DNA of 64,000 bases, taken from contig NC_016131.3 in NCBI RefSeq assembly GCF_000005505.3, positions 49,213,355 through 49,277,354 on the forward strand, in the 5' to 3' direction. Source of the DNA: Brachypodium distachyon (taxonomy: Eukaryota; Streptophyta; Magnoliopsida; Poales; Poaceae). Shown piece by piece: positions 32,458-44,800 of the stretch. The notes under the pieces are model-generated. The model did not search any database, was not told the DNA's origin, and was given only the letters and a program-made list of their open reading frames with translations. How positions within the stretch are numbered: position 1 is the first letter of the stretch; each line of letters starts with the position of its first letter. A program made the position numbers and the translations under genes.

Positions 32458-34116
32458 ATACATCATCAAGTGGTAATTAATATGCATGATACATGAATAT
32501 GGTTTGAAACAAAAGATTGTGCGGCTTTTGCAACATAGAGCAAAATTTAACTTGTATGCCATTTTTATTCACAAAACAATTTCTTTTCTGGTCCTAATAG
32601 ACAGAGAACAAGTTTAAATAATTTTATAGCAAGCTAACATGCTCAAAACTATTTTGAAATAATTCATTTGAAATTTAAACCATAAACCACCATTCTGTAA
32701 ATTGATTCTGACTAAGTTGTTCAAAACTGAAATTAGACAGTGCCAAAATGTTCTACAAGTTGTGACGATTCCAGAAAGGTGCGGAACACAAATTTTGGAC
32801 AAACGGTTTGAAAGATATGATGCTTTAAAGTTGTAGGGGCCTTTCTGTAAAAGTGCAATATTTAATTCGGCCGAAAAAAACAATGCTCTGCCACGTGGCA
32901 AAACTTGACTGGCCTGGTTCTAGGGTTCCGGCCGGCGGCGGCGCGGGGCGGCGCAGCGCGGGCGGGCGGGCGACGGAGGCGGCGCGGGCGAGCGGTGGGG
33001 GCGGTGGGGGCGGCCGCGGGCGTCGGCGGCGCACGGGCGCGTCGGCGGGGCGGTCAGGCGGCGGGCGGCGGCGGCGCACGGGCAGCGGAAGCGCGGGCGG
33101 CGCGCGCAGGGGGGCCGCGGGCGCGGGCAGGCGGGAGGAGGGGGCGCGCGGCAGAGCGGGAGGCGGAGAGGCGCAGGCGGCTCGGGGCGCGCAGGCGGCC
33201 GGAGGCGGGGAAGACGGGCAGAGGACGGCGGCGCGCGGACGGCGCGCAACCTTGAAACCGAGCGCGTCCAGGGAGAGGGGAGAACGGGAAGGTGGCCGGA
33301 GATGGGAGAAGCTCACCGGAACGGCGACAAAACGCGAAGAACGGCGACGGCAGAGAGCAACTCCGGCGAGAAATTAATCTCTAACCGAAGCGAAATTGGG
33401 CGAGCGGTTTGGAGGAAGTGGAGGAGAAAAGCGAGGGCTTCGGGGTGACGCGCGGGGTTTCGGATTTGGAGGTTCGTGCGCGAAGAAATCGGAACGGAAT
33501 CGTGGGCGACTCGGAGTCGTGCGTGGCCGGATTTCTCGGGAGACAGTTGGAGGAAGAAGATGATGCGTGGGTCCCACCGGTCAGTGAGGGAGACCAGGTG
33601 GTTCGGTCCGGTCCGGTCCGGTTCGGTCCGGTCCGGTCCGGTTTTCCTCGGTTTTTCCTTTTCTTTTATCTATTTTCTGTTTTTGAACCTCAAAATTGAC
33701 TTGAAGCTCCAAATCACTCCAAATAAAATGCAAAAAAATTTGTAAAATCATATTTTCATATGATCTAACTTTTGGAACAAGAGTTTCCTCAAAATAAAAT
33801 ATTGAAAAATACATTTGCCTATAAAATGGCTTTTAGAGCCCTTAGGCTATCGAAACAATTATCTTTCAAAATATTCAAAAGCCAAGTTGTGGGATAGCTT
33901 TATATATGCATTAAATCTCTTTTTACCACAATACCCTCATGAGTTAAAATGCAAATACTCAAAAGCAAGATCAATGACCAAAATCAAATAAAGGCGTTTG
34001 AGCAAAAGGGTTTTCTGGGCAAAATCTTGGGTTTTCAAAGTGATCAAATGCAAGGGTGACATGATGCTTATGATATGCAATGCATATGAAGAGTTTTGCA
34101 AAATTGGGATGTTACA
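32458..34116 (-). repeat. Tekay LTR (3' LTR of element 1), truncated
   Basis: On the minus strand it begins TGTAACATCCCAATTTTGC at 34116 and runs to the array junction. Homology to the LTR at 41831 and to 62100-62240 is seen in several blocks, for example 'cctcaaaataaaat' and 'aacagtgccaaa'. A GC-rich core (about 32920-33260) gives spurious ORFs on both strands. The 3' boundary (terminal CA) was not found. Confidence 0.75.
33600..33645. repeat. GGTCC/GGTTC microsatellite
   Basis: Near-perfect pentamer repeat (ggtccggtccggttcggtcc pattern) within the Tekay LTR. Confidence 0.85.
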
Positions 34117-34155
34117 GAACTAACCCCCTTAAGATGAATCTCGTCCTCGAGATTC

Positions 34156-37056
34156 CTATTGGTTAGCGAAAAGGTGTGGGTGGTCTTCTCGAAGATCATC
34201 CTCGCGTTCCCACGTAGCTTCTTCTTCAGTGTGGTGATTCCATTGAACGTTACAGAACTTGATTGTCTTGGAATGGGTATGTCTTTCCGCTGTTTCCAAG
34301 ATCCTGGTTGGTTTCTCTTCATATGTGAGGTCGCTTTGAATCTCCACTTCGTCAAGTGAAACTGTATCCCTTAGTGGCGTATCGGCCATTTCCGGGTGAC
34401 ACTTCTTTAACTGTGAAACGTGGAAAACGTCGTGGACACTTGTCAACTTTTCAGGTAACTCCAACTTGTAAGCTACCTCTCCTTGTCGTGCTAGAACCTT
34501 GTAGGGTCCAATATAGCGTGGCGCTAATTTTCCTTTAATCCCAAATCTTTTAACTCCGCGTATCGGGGAAACTCTGAGATACGCTCTGTCACCAATCTCG
34601 TTGATGACATCCCTTCGTTTGGGATCTGCATAACTCTTTTGTCTGGATTGAGCTATCTTAAGCCTGTCTCGAATCAGTCTGACCTTCTCTTCAGCGTCCT
34701 TTATCATGTCGGGTCTGAATAGACTGCGGTCTCCTACACCATCCCATAGCAAAGGTGTCCTGCACTTCTTGCCATACAAAGCTTCGAACGGTGCCATTCC
34801 AATACTCGCTTGAAAACTGTTGTTGTATTAGAACTCTGCATATGGTAGATTCGCATCCCAGCTAGATCCATAGTCTAGAGCGCAAGCTCTTAACATATGT
34901 TCAAGAATTTGGTTCACTCTTTCTGTTTGTCCATCTGTCTGTGGATGTAACACTGTGCTAAACTCTAGTCTCATGCCTAGAGACTCGTGCAATTGTCCCC
35001 AAAATCTTGAGGTAAATTGGTTACCTCTGTCTGAAACGATCTCTTTAGGAACTCCATGTAGGCATACAATCCTAGACATGTATCGTTTGGCCAACTGTGC
35101 ACTTGTATAGGTAGTCTTCACTGGTATGAAATGGGCAACTTTGGTCAAACGGTCAACTACTACCCACATTGAATCATAACCAGATCTTGTCCTTGGCAAG
35201 CCAGTGATGAAATCCATGCCTACTTTATCCCATTTCCAGTCTGGCGCTGGCAATGGTCATAGTAACCCAGCTGGTTTCTGATTTTCAGCCTTGACTCTGC
35301 TACAAACATCACACAGAGCGATATACTCAGCGATGTCTCGCTTCAATCCGGTCCACCAAAACTTTTCTTTCAAGTCCATGCACATCTTTGTATTACCGGG
35401 GTGGATTGAGTATGGTGAATCATGAGCTTCCTGTAGTATTAGCTTTCTGATCTCGGGGTCTTGTGGTACACAAATACGCTTCTCAAACCATACGGTACAT
35501 TGATCGTCCTCAACGAATCCTTTTGCCTTTTAAATAGCCATATTATCCTTTATCATCCTAATTTCTGAGTCTTCTTTCTGGGCTTCTCTAATTCTGTCCA
35601 GTAGAGTGGGTTGTACTTCCATGTTGGCTAAGTAACCTTCCGGAACTATCTCCAATCCGAGATCCTTGAATTGCTCACACAATTCAATAGGTAATTCTCC
35701 AGCTGTGAGTCCATTAACAGAGCCTTTGCGGCTCAAGGCGTCAGCTACTACATTTGCCTTTCTTGGATGGTATTGAAGATTCAGATTATAATCCTTGATT
35801 AACTCTAACCATCTTCTTTGTCTCAAGTTCAATTCTTTCTGCGTGAATATATACTTCAAGCTCTTATGATCGGTGAATAACTCACATTGCTTTCCCATGA
35901 GATAGTGCCTCCAAGTCTTGAGTGCGAGCACTACCGATGCTAATTCCAAATCATGAGTGGGGTAATTTCTCTCATGATTCTTAAGATGTCTTGAGGCGTA
36001 TGCTACGACTCTTCCTCCTTGCATCAAAACACAGCCCAATCCTAGACGCGAAGCGTCACAGTACACTTGAAAATCTTCCAGTAAGTCGGGTAAAACGAGG
36101 ATGGGTGCTGATACTAGCCTCTTCTTCAAATCCTGAAAACTTTCTTCACACTTATCAGTCCATTCAAACTTCTTTTTTTTCTTCAAAAGCTCAGTCATAG
36201 GTTTGGCTATCTTGGAGAAACTCTCAATGAACCTCCTGTAATATCCAGCAAGTCCTAAAAAGCTGCGAACATCTCCGACGTTCTTAGGGACTTCCCATTC
36301 AGTCACCGCTGCTACTTTAGCGGGGTCGACGGCAATTCCATTTCCTGACACAATGTGTCCCAAGAAACCAACTTCAGACAACCAAAATTCACACTTGCTA
36401 AATTTTGCATAAAGCTTGTGCGCTCTAAGCTTTTCCATGATCAGACACAAATGTTCTTCATGTTCTTCTTTGCTCTTCGAGTAAATCAAAATGTCGTCGA
36501 TGAATACTACGACAAACCTATCCAAATATTCCATGAATACCTTGTTCATCATATTCATGAAGTATGCCGGGGCATTGGTTAATCCAAAAGGCATCACTGT
36601 GTACTCATACAGGCCATACCTAGTGGTAAATGTTGTTTTGGGTATATCCACTTCTCGGATCTTTAACTAGAAATAACCTGATCGAAGGTCGATCTTTGAG
36701 AAAACACAGGCTCCTTTCAATTGATCAAATAGATCATTGATTATGGGTAGTGGGTACTTGTTCTTTATCGTCACCTCATTTAGTGAACGATAGTCTATGC
36801 ACATCCTTTGGCTCTTGTCTTTCTTTTCCACAAATAGAACAGGTGCTCCCCATGGTGATGAGCTAGGGCGAATAAATCCTTTGGCCAACTGTTCTGCAAG
36901 TTGCTTCTTCAGTTCCTTCAATTCATCTACAGCCATCTTATACGGTCTCTTGGCTATAGGTCCACTTCCGGGCAATAACTCAATAAGAAATTCCACATCT
37001 CGATCTGGTGGCATGCCTGGTAATTCTTCTGGAAATACATCCGGATATTCCTTCAC
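34156..37056 (-). pseudogene. Tekay element 1 pol (RT, RNase H, integrase, chromodomain)
   Basis: All segments lie in one frame, interrupted by stops at 36667 (TAG where element 2 has a Gln codon), 35530 (TAA), about 35264 (TGA where element 2 has Arg) and 34828 (TAA). Reverse transcriptase has FIDD at 36493-36504. RNase H starts at [11 protein letters not shown]. The integrase zinc region ends [10 protein letters not shown], then [15 protein letters not shown] and QTERVN supply the DDE residues. The C terminus has FHVSQLKKCHPE and a chromodomain ending EEEATWEREDDL. The final stop at 34156 is at the normal place. Confidence 0.9.
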
Positions 37057-37084
37057 TATCGGTACATCCTCTAGACTAACCCCC

Positions 37085-38653
37085 TTAAAGAGAATTTACC
37101 TTGGGTATCTCAAGCTCATAGGTTGACTTGAAGCGGATTCGCTTCTTCTCTGGAGTTGTGAGTGTAATAGTCCTCTTGACACAATCTATAAGTCCTTCAT
37201 ACTTGGCTAGCCAATCCATTCCTAGGATCACATCCAAGCCTTTTGATCCTAACACTATCAGGTCTGTGGGGAAAATGTGTTTTCCAACTTCTAGTGTCAG
37301 CATTCGGCATTCACAAGCCGTTATCATCTCTCCCCCAGGTGATTTCACCTTCATAGGGTTCCCTAAGGTACTAGTGGTTAATCCATTCTTATGCACAAAA
37401 CTCCTTGAGATAAAAGAATGCGATGCACCGGTATCGAATAGTACGAGTGCTTCAAAAGAATTTAGACGGAAGGTGCCGATTACGATACCTTGCTCCTCCG
37501 TGATTTCTTCCACGTTGGCGTGGTTCACATTGCCCTTCTGGAATGGGTTAGGCTTTGCTCCAGCCTCATTGAACTTCTCCGGACAATCATTGGAGTAGTG
37601 CCCCATCTTGTGACACTTGAAGCATTGCACTTGGCTCATATCCCTGCCAGTGGTGCGGTTCTGTCCTGGGTTGCCTCCATTGTTATGGACACTTCCTTTG
37701 TTGTTCTTGATCCTTGGATGCTGGTGTTGGTGGTTCCGGTTGCTATTACCTCCCTGGTGGTGGTGGTGGTGGTGTCCTTGATTTCCATGGCGGTGATGAT
37801 GTCCACTCCCTCCATGGTGATTCTGATGATTTCCACCATGCTTAACCATCGAAGAGCTGCCACTACCCTCGTACTAGGTGCGCGGCTTCTGGTGTGGTCC
37901 AGCGTGGTTGTTGCCATGGTGAGGCCTCTTCCTCCTGTTTTCCATCTGATTCTGCTTGTTTTCAAGAATGATGGCTTTGTCCATGAGGGACTGATAGGTA
38001 GGGATGTAAACAACTGCTAGTTGAACGGCGAGTTTGTCGTTCAAGCCATCCAAAAACCTTTCCCGGCGTTTTGCATCAGTGTTGACGTCATCCGGGGCAT
38101 AGCGAGACAACTTGTTGAAGGTCTCGATATACTCTGACACAGTCCTGTTCCCTTGTCTTAGTTTGTGTAATTCCCTCTTCTTCAAGCTCAGTACGCCCGC
38201 AGAGATGTGGGCGGTGCGGAAAGCATCTTGAAACATTTCCCATGTTACCTCTTCCATGGATGTGGTAATCTGATAAGTCTCCCACCAAGCTACGGCAGGT
38301 CCTTCAAGTAGGTGAGCGGCAAACCTCACCTTGTCAGCTTCATCACAGCCAATTGTCACTAGACACTTGCTCACGGAACGGAGCCAATCATCAGCTACAA
38401 TCGGTTCCGGGGAGCTGGTGAATGTTGGTGGACGCAGCCTCAGAAACCTAGTTAACATGTCCACTTGAGGTGGTGGGTTGGTGTTCTGGTTGTTGTGGTT
38501 GTTGTTGTTGTTGTTCATCTGCTGGGTCAAAGCCTGCAAAATCTGGGTCTGTGCAGCCAGCAGTTGCTGCATGGTGGCGTTGTTGTCCTGACCCTCCCCA
38601 GTGGTGTCGGCATCGCGGCGAGTATCGCGTCTCGGCGGCATCTGTTTTGGCAC
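37085..38653 (-). pseudogene. Tekay element 1 gag-protease
   Basis: Gag starts at 38653 (MPKQMPPRRDTRRD) and has RFAAHLLEGPAVAWWETYQ, the usual gag core. A single in-frame TAG at 37874 separates it from a His/Asn-rich linker, the knuckle CFKCHKMGHYSNDC (37582-37624) and the protease LFDTGASHSF (Asp at about 37433). The frame ends at 37085 because one extra T (CTTTAAGG versus CTTAAGG in element 2) shifts it just before the reverse transcriptase. Confidence 0.9.
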
Positions 38654-38978
38654 AGCATAGATGAGAAAATAGATAGACAGGATCTAAGGGAAAACTAAGC
38701 CCCACAACACAGGCAATACAACAGTTCAAACAACAAGCATAACACAAGCATGACAATTCAATCATGAAACAAGTCGTCTATAAAACAAGCAAAAGCATTC
38801 ACTAGGATTTTAACATCCAAAACGAATAGTTCACAAGGCGTACCAGCCCAAAATACAAGTGAAAAGCTGCAAGTAAAAACACGAATCTACATTGCCATAC
38901 CACAACGACGGCATGGTCAATGACTAACACGATAACGAATATAATATAATAAATAGTCTGGCGGGCTCTAAGCTGAAA

Positions 38979-39800
38979 CTAAGGAAGTGAAAGGAAGTTG
39001 GAGTTCCCGGAGTTCTTCACCTTGGAACGGATGCGGGTGGCAGGTGTGTCCATCTCCTGCGCCTCCTGTGGCTCCATCTCCTCGTCTTGAGGGGGTGGTG
39101 GAGTTTGTGCTGGTGCAGGGGTGGCATTGTTGACCTGGGCTTGGAGTTGATCATACTGAAGTTGCAGGAGATCCTTCTCGTACATAATCTGCTCCATGAT
39201 CTCGTGCATGTTCAGGATAACATCTCCCCTGCGGTTCACCTCGTTTGTCTTCAGCGCTAGTTGACCTTGGAGTATCCCCACCTGGTCTTCAGCTATGTCC
39301 GCTCGGGTCATCTCGTTGTAGAGACTCTTCCCTATGTCCACCATGTTCTGCTCTAGAGCTTGAAACTGAACATCCTCCCTGTGCGGATCCTCGCCTAGGA
39401 TCTCCGGTCCCACGGCATTCCCGTCAACAAGTCGCCTTCCGAAGCTACGAAAGACAGAGTCCGGAGGCAGTTCATCATGGTACGACTCGCACACATGAGC
39501 TATCGCACGTTGCATGGCGAACTGGAGTCCCAGCATGAAGTCGGGGTAGCGCACGGAGTAGGTGATGTCGGGCGTCAATGGGACAACAGTCCGTCCTCTG
39601 ATCTCCGTGTCGATCTCCCAGCGGCGTGCACCTCCTTGGGATCCCACCGGCTCAGCACGTCCTCGGAAACAGGGTGCTGCCAGGTGCAGTGTCGTGCACA
39701 AAGTAGCAAGCTGTTTCCCAAACGGGATGTCGTCGTCAACTGTCGGGTAATGGACGTGTGTGAAAGGTGGCTCATCTCCGAAATTTGGTGGACCATTCAT
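38979..39800 (-). CDS. extra ORF upstream of Tekay gag (orf0-like), 273 aa
   Basis: It starts at ATG 39800 (MNGPPNFGDEPPFTH) and ends at 38979, 325 bp before gag on the same strand. It is uninterrupted, unlike the rest of this element. It has a Leu/Gln/Glu-rich stretch (about residues 160-225) that could form a coiled coil, then a Pro/Gln/Glu-rich acidic tail. No catalytic motif is visible. An additional ORF at this position has been described for some rice gypsy elements (RIRE3/RIRE8 type, from memory). Its role is unknown. Intactness in a decayed element could be chance or recent selection. Confidence 0.65.
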   Translation of the reverse strand: MNGPPNFGDEPPFTHVHYPTVDDDIPFGKQLATLCTTLHLAAPCFRGRAEPVGSQGGARRWEIDTEIRGRTVVPLTPDITYSVRYPDFMLGLQFAMQRAIAHVCESYHDELPPDSVFRSFGRRLVDGNAVGPEILGEDPHREDVQFQALEQNMVDIGKSLYNEMTRADIAEDQVGILQGQLALKTNEVNRRGDVILNMHEIMEQIMYEKDLLQLQYDQLQAQVNNATPAPAQTPPPPQDEEMEPQEAQEMDTPATRIRSKVKNSGNSNFLSLP

Positions 39801-39985
39801 CTACAAGATTTATGATGGAGGGAAGGAATTAGTCATATGATCAAGTAGGTGGATGCATAAATAAATATAATAATGACAATATAAGGTGTATGTTATGCAA
39901 ACATGACGTATGATTGTAATAGTGGAAAGCATGACATTGCAGTATAAGGTGTATACAAATGCATATAAAATCTGAAGATGCAAGT

Positions 39986-41831
39986 GGATCTCTGTGCTTT
40001 AGTGCTAGTCCCTGGATCGACTCACTAGCAGACACAGTTTCAAGATGTAATATCATAGAACAAAGGTCTCAATATTACAACAAATCATCCAGAATTTTAA
40101 AGGTACTTACAACTCGCATAACCTCACGGCTTAGCTGGAAATAAACAACTGTTTAGCAGCGGAAAACGAAAGATACAAGGGCACATCAACACCACGGTGA
40201 GAGCGTGTTGGAATGTAAGCCCGTAACCCAAACAAGCAGAACGTACATCTTACTCGTCTTCGAAGCTTCCTGCATCATTAAACGATGCAGCCACTAGGGT
40301 CAATACATTGAATGTATTGGCAAGATTCACTAGGAGTTATATCAGAACCTACCAAGTATATGCATAATGTGGCAAAGTGGGGTACAAGGCTATTTGCATA
40401 AAAGCTTAGTTATTGAATCCTATCTTTTAATTAGATAGAATTTTATCACTATTGGACATGGGGTAGACACACCCATGCTCCTATTATCCTAGAGCACATT
40501 GAAGTGGATTCATCATGAAGCGATCCCCCTTCACCAAGGGTTCGATCTCTGTGCTTACTTGTACTAGTGCCTGGATCGACTCACTAGCACACACAGTTCA
40601 AGATGTAATACCAAGATACAAAGGTCAAAAGTACTTTATTACATCGTATCATCCAGAAATTAAATTGTACTTACAAACTTGCATGACCTCCTAGGCCAGC
40701 ATAAACAAATAATGTTCAAATTTTTATTTTATAAAACCGGGTGCCACGTGTCAGCATCTAATTGGTGCGTATCGGTTCGGTTAAAAATTAAAACGGGATC
40801 TAATCTTAGCCCTCGGATCCGGATCGGACGGACGAGGGGAGTTCTAGGGTTTACCGGGCGGAGGGGCGGTCACCGGAGACGGAGGAGACGGCGGCGCGGG
40901 GTGCTCCGGCGGGGCTGGCGACGCGGGGGTGGCCGGGGACGGCGCGGTGCGGCACGGCGGAGACGGGGGCGCGGTCGGCGTGGGCTCGGGCGGCGCGGGT
41001 CGTTGGCTAGGTCGAAGAAGACGCGGCGGCGCGGGCACGGCTCCGGCGAGCGATTCGGACGGCCTGGCGGTGTGCGAGCGAGGGCAAACGGGGGGGAAAG
41101 GAGAGGGGGTCGCGGGGCTTAAAAGGACGCGCTCGGGCGTGAAAAAGGAAGGCCGGAGGAGGAGATTGCGGCGGCGAGCGCGTGGGGACGGCGGCCGGGA
41201 ATCGCGGCGGCGGCGCGGGGCTTTCCTTCCGAGGAAGAAACCCCTGACAGGTGGGCCCCACCTGTCAGCGGGTGCGGGCGCTGGGCCGGTGGGGCTGCAG
41301 GCGCGCGCGAGAAGTTGGTCCGGTTCAGCCCAATTCGGCCGGGCCGGTCCGCTTGCTCCCTTTTTTTTTCTTTTACCCTTTTCTTTTTCTGTTTTTCTTA
41401 TTTCTTTGATATCTTTTGATTTTGAACTCCAAATTGGTCCAAATAAATCCCAGAAAATTTGTAAAATCATGTTCTACCATGATACAACTTTTAGAAGTAG
41501 TTTCCCCTCAAAATAAAATTTATAAAAATACATTTGTCCTATAATTGCCTTTAGGGCTATATATCCATTTAAATAAAATACTTTTTCAACTCCAAATAAT
41601 TATCCAAAAATTATGGGATAGCTTATATCTGCAATAAACCCCTTTTATACTTAAACCTTAATGGTTTGAAGATCCAAAGCTCAAATGGGTGTAAACCCTA
41701 GGGTTTAAAATGAAACAAAAATCTTTCCAAAGCCCTTTTGAGATTCAAAATTTGAATTCAAATATGCAATTGTGGCATGATGCTTATGAATGCAATGCTC
41801 ATGTAAAGGTTTGAAATTTTGGGATGTTACA
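39986..41831 (-). repeat. Tekay LTR shared by elements 1 and 2
   Basis: The minus strand begins TGTAACATCCCAAAATTT at 41831, next to the polypurine tract of element 2. The segment lies directly upstream of element 1's interior, so one LTR serves both. It contains a GC-rich core (40850-41290). The block around 'ggttcgatctctgtgctt' appears twice (about 39990 and 40545), showing internal duplication. The lower boundary is approximate because no primer site is seen. Confidence 0.68.
39990..40690. repeat. internal direct repeat in Tekay LTR
   Basis: CTGGATCGACTCACTAGCA with 'cacacagtt' and 'caagatgtaat' occurs near 40013 and 40571. The region 39990-40530 also matches 60350-60890 in the third fragment, including 'caatacattgaatgtattg'. 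Confidence 0.75.
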
Positions 41832-44800
41832 GACCTAACCCCCTTAAGATGAATCTCGTCCTCGAGATTCGGTGTGGTTAGCAAAGAGGTGTGGGTGGTC
41901 TTCTCGAAGATCATCTTTGCGTTCCCAAGTGGCTTCTTCTTCTGTGTGATGGTCCCACTGGACTTTGCAGAACTTGATGGTCTTGGATCGGATCTGCCTC
42001 TCAGCTGTATCCAAGATCCTGATCGGTTTTTCCTCAAATGTGAGGTCACTCTGTAACTGGACTTCCTCCAGTGGAATTGTATCCCTCAGGGGTGTGTCGG
42101 CCATCTCGGGGTGACACTTCTTCAATTGTGATACGTGGAAGACGTTGTGGACATTGTACAGCGCTTCCGGCAAATCCAGCTTGTAGGCTACCTCTCCTTG
42201 TCACGACAATATCTTGAAAGGTCTGATGAATCGGGGTGCTAACTTCCCTTTTATACCAAATCTCTTGACACCGCGTATCGGTGAAACTCTGAGATATGCT
42301 CTATCTTTAGCTTCATAGGTAACCTCCCTACGTTTGGAATCTGCATAGCTCTTCTGTCTTGACTGAGCCACCTTCAGTCGGTCTCGGATGAGTCTAACCT
42401 TTTCTTCGGCATCCTTTATCATATCCGGGCCGAATAGGCTACGGTCTCCTACACCATCCCATAACAATGGTGTTCTCCATTTCCTTCCATACAAAGCTTC
42501 AAACGGTGACATTTCTATGCTGGCTTGGAAGCTGTTGTTGTACGAGAATTCTGCATACGGCAGATTGTCATCCCAGCTGGATCCATAATCCAGAGCGCAG
42601 GCTCTCAACATATCCTCAAGAATCTGATTTACTCTCTCGGTCTGTCCATCCGTCTGCGGATGAAAGGCTGTACTGAATTCTAGTCTCGTTCCTAGAGACT
42701 CATGTAGTTGTCCCCAAAATCTTGAGGTAAATTGGGTACCTCTGTCTGAAACTATTTCTTTGGGTACCCCGTGTAAACACACTATTTTGGATATGTAGCG
42801 TTTCGCTAACTGTGCACTAGTGTAGGTGGTCTTTACCGGTATGAAGTGGGCAACCTTGGTCAAACAATCAACCACTACCCAATTAGAATCATATCCTGAT
42901 CTAGTCCTTGGTAGACCGGTGATAAAATCCATACCAATTTTATCCCATTTCCAATCCGGTATAGGCAATGGTCTCAGCAACCCTGCTGGCTTTTGGTGTT
43001 CTGCCTTAACTCTACTGCACACATCACACAAGGCAATGAACTCTGCGATGTCACGCTTCAATCCGGACCACCAAAATGTTTCCTTGAGGTCCATGTACAT
43101 CTTTGTGTTTCCAGGGTGGATTGAGTACGGTGAATCATGGGCTTCTTGCAAAATCAACTTTCTGAGTCCTGGATCCTGCGGTACGCAAATGCGTCTTCCG
43201 AACCATATGGCACCCTGGTCGTCTTCTCGAAACTCTTTGGCCTTTCCAATAAGCATATTCTCTTTTATTACTTTTATTTCTGAATCGTCCTTCTGTGCTT
43301 CTCTAATCTTATCTAGCAGTGTGGGCTGCACTTCCAAAGTGGCTAAGTAACCTTCCGGTACTATTTCCAGCCTGAGGTCCTTGAACTGTTCGCACAACTC
43401 TGGTGGTAATTCTCCAGCTGTTAGTCCATTTATATAACCCTTGCGGCTCAATGCATCGGCTACTACATTAGCCTTGCCTGGATGATATTGCAGACTCAGG
43501 TCATAATCCTTTATTAGTTCTAACCATCTTCTCTGCCTCAGGTTCAGCTCCTTCTGGGTGAATATATATTTCAGGCTCTTGTGATCCGTGAACAATTCAC
43601 AATGTTTCCCCATCAAGTAGTGTCTCCAAGGCTTCAAGGCGTGCACTACTGATGCTAATTCCAAGTCGTGAGTGGGGTAATTGCCTTCGTGGCTCTTTAG
43701 TTGCCGCGAAGCGTACGCTACAACTCTTCCTCCTTGCATCAACACTCCTCCCAATCCCTGACGTGAGGCGTCACAGTATACTTGAAAATCCTCTTGTAGG
43801 TCAGGCAAAACAAGGATGGGCGCAGACACTAGTCTTTTCTTCAATTCCTGGAAACTTTCTTCACAGTTCTCGTTCCAGGTAAACTTCTTTTCCTTCTTCA
43901 ATAGCTCAGTCATGGGTTTCGCTATTTTAGAGAAGTTCTCAATGAACCTCCGGTAGTAACCAGCAAGTCCAAGGAAACTGCGGACTTCTCCGACATTCTT
44001 CGGGGCCTCCCATTCTGTAACTGCTGCAACCTTAGCTGGGTCAATGGCTACTCCGGCTCCTGACACTATGTGTCCAAGGAAGCTGACTTCTGATAACCAA
44101 AATTCACACTTGCTGAATTTGGCATACAGCTGGTGTGCTCTCAACTTCTCCAAAATCATGCGCAGATGTTGCTCATGCTCTTCCTTGCTCTTGGAATAGA
44201 TTAGTATGTCATCGATGAATACTACGACAAACTTGTCCAAGAATTCCATGAACACCTTGTTCATCATGTTCATGAAGTATGCAGGTGCATTGGTCAAACC
44301 GAATGGCATCACGGTGTACTTGTACAGTCCATACCTAGTGGTGAATGCCGTCTTGGATATATCCATCTCTCGAATTTTCAACTGAAAATACCCTGATCGC
44401 AGATCGATCTTTGAGAACACTTGAGCTCCCTTCAATTGATCGAATAAATCATTGATTATGGGCAAGGGATACTTATTCTTTGTCGTCACCTCGTTTAGTG
44501 AACGATAGTCAATGCACATCCGTTGGCTGTTGTCCTTCTTTTCTACAAACAGGACAGGTGCTCCCCATGGTGATGAACTGGGGCAGATGAAACCTTTCGC
44601 TAACTGTTCAGCTAGCTGCTTCTTTAATTCCTTCAACTCATCCACAGCCATCTTATATGGTCTCTTGGCTATGGGTCCACTTCCTGGCATTAACTCAATA
44701 AGGAACTCCACATCACGATCTGGTGGCATGCCTGGTAATTCCTCTGGAAATACGTCCGGGTATTCCTTCACTATTGGTACATCGTCCATGCTAACCCCCT

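Larger units (their letters stand above)
34118..39985 (-). mobile_element. Tekay-clade chromovirus, element 1 interior
   Basis: Read on the minus strand: extra ORF 39800-38979, gag 38653-37874, knuckle and protease to 37085, reverse transcriptase and RNase H to 35530, integrase and chromodomain to 34156, then polypurine AAGGGGGTTAG next to the LTR. Order and a chromodomain after integrase are typical of Tekay/Del chromoviruses. It is disabled by about five in-frame stops and one insertion. No primer-binding site was recognised beside 39985. Confidence 0.9.

Noticed and set aside
32853..33377. 174-codon Gly/Arg-rich ORF
   Set aside because: It is the GC-rich core of a Tekay LTR. The same region of the other LTR gives different ORFs.
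40844..41516. Opposed ORFs of 195-208 codons
   Set aside because: GC-rich LTR core again. The frames are not conserved between LTR copies.
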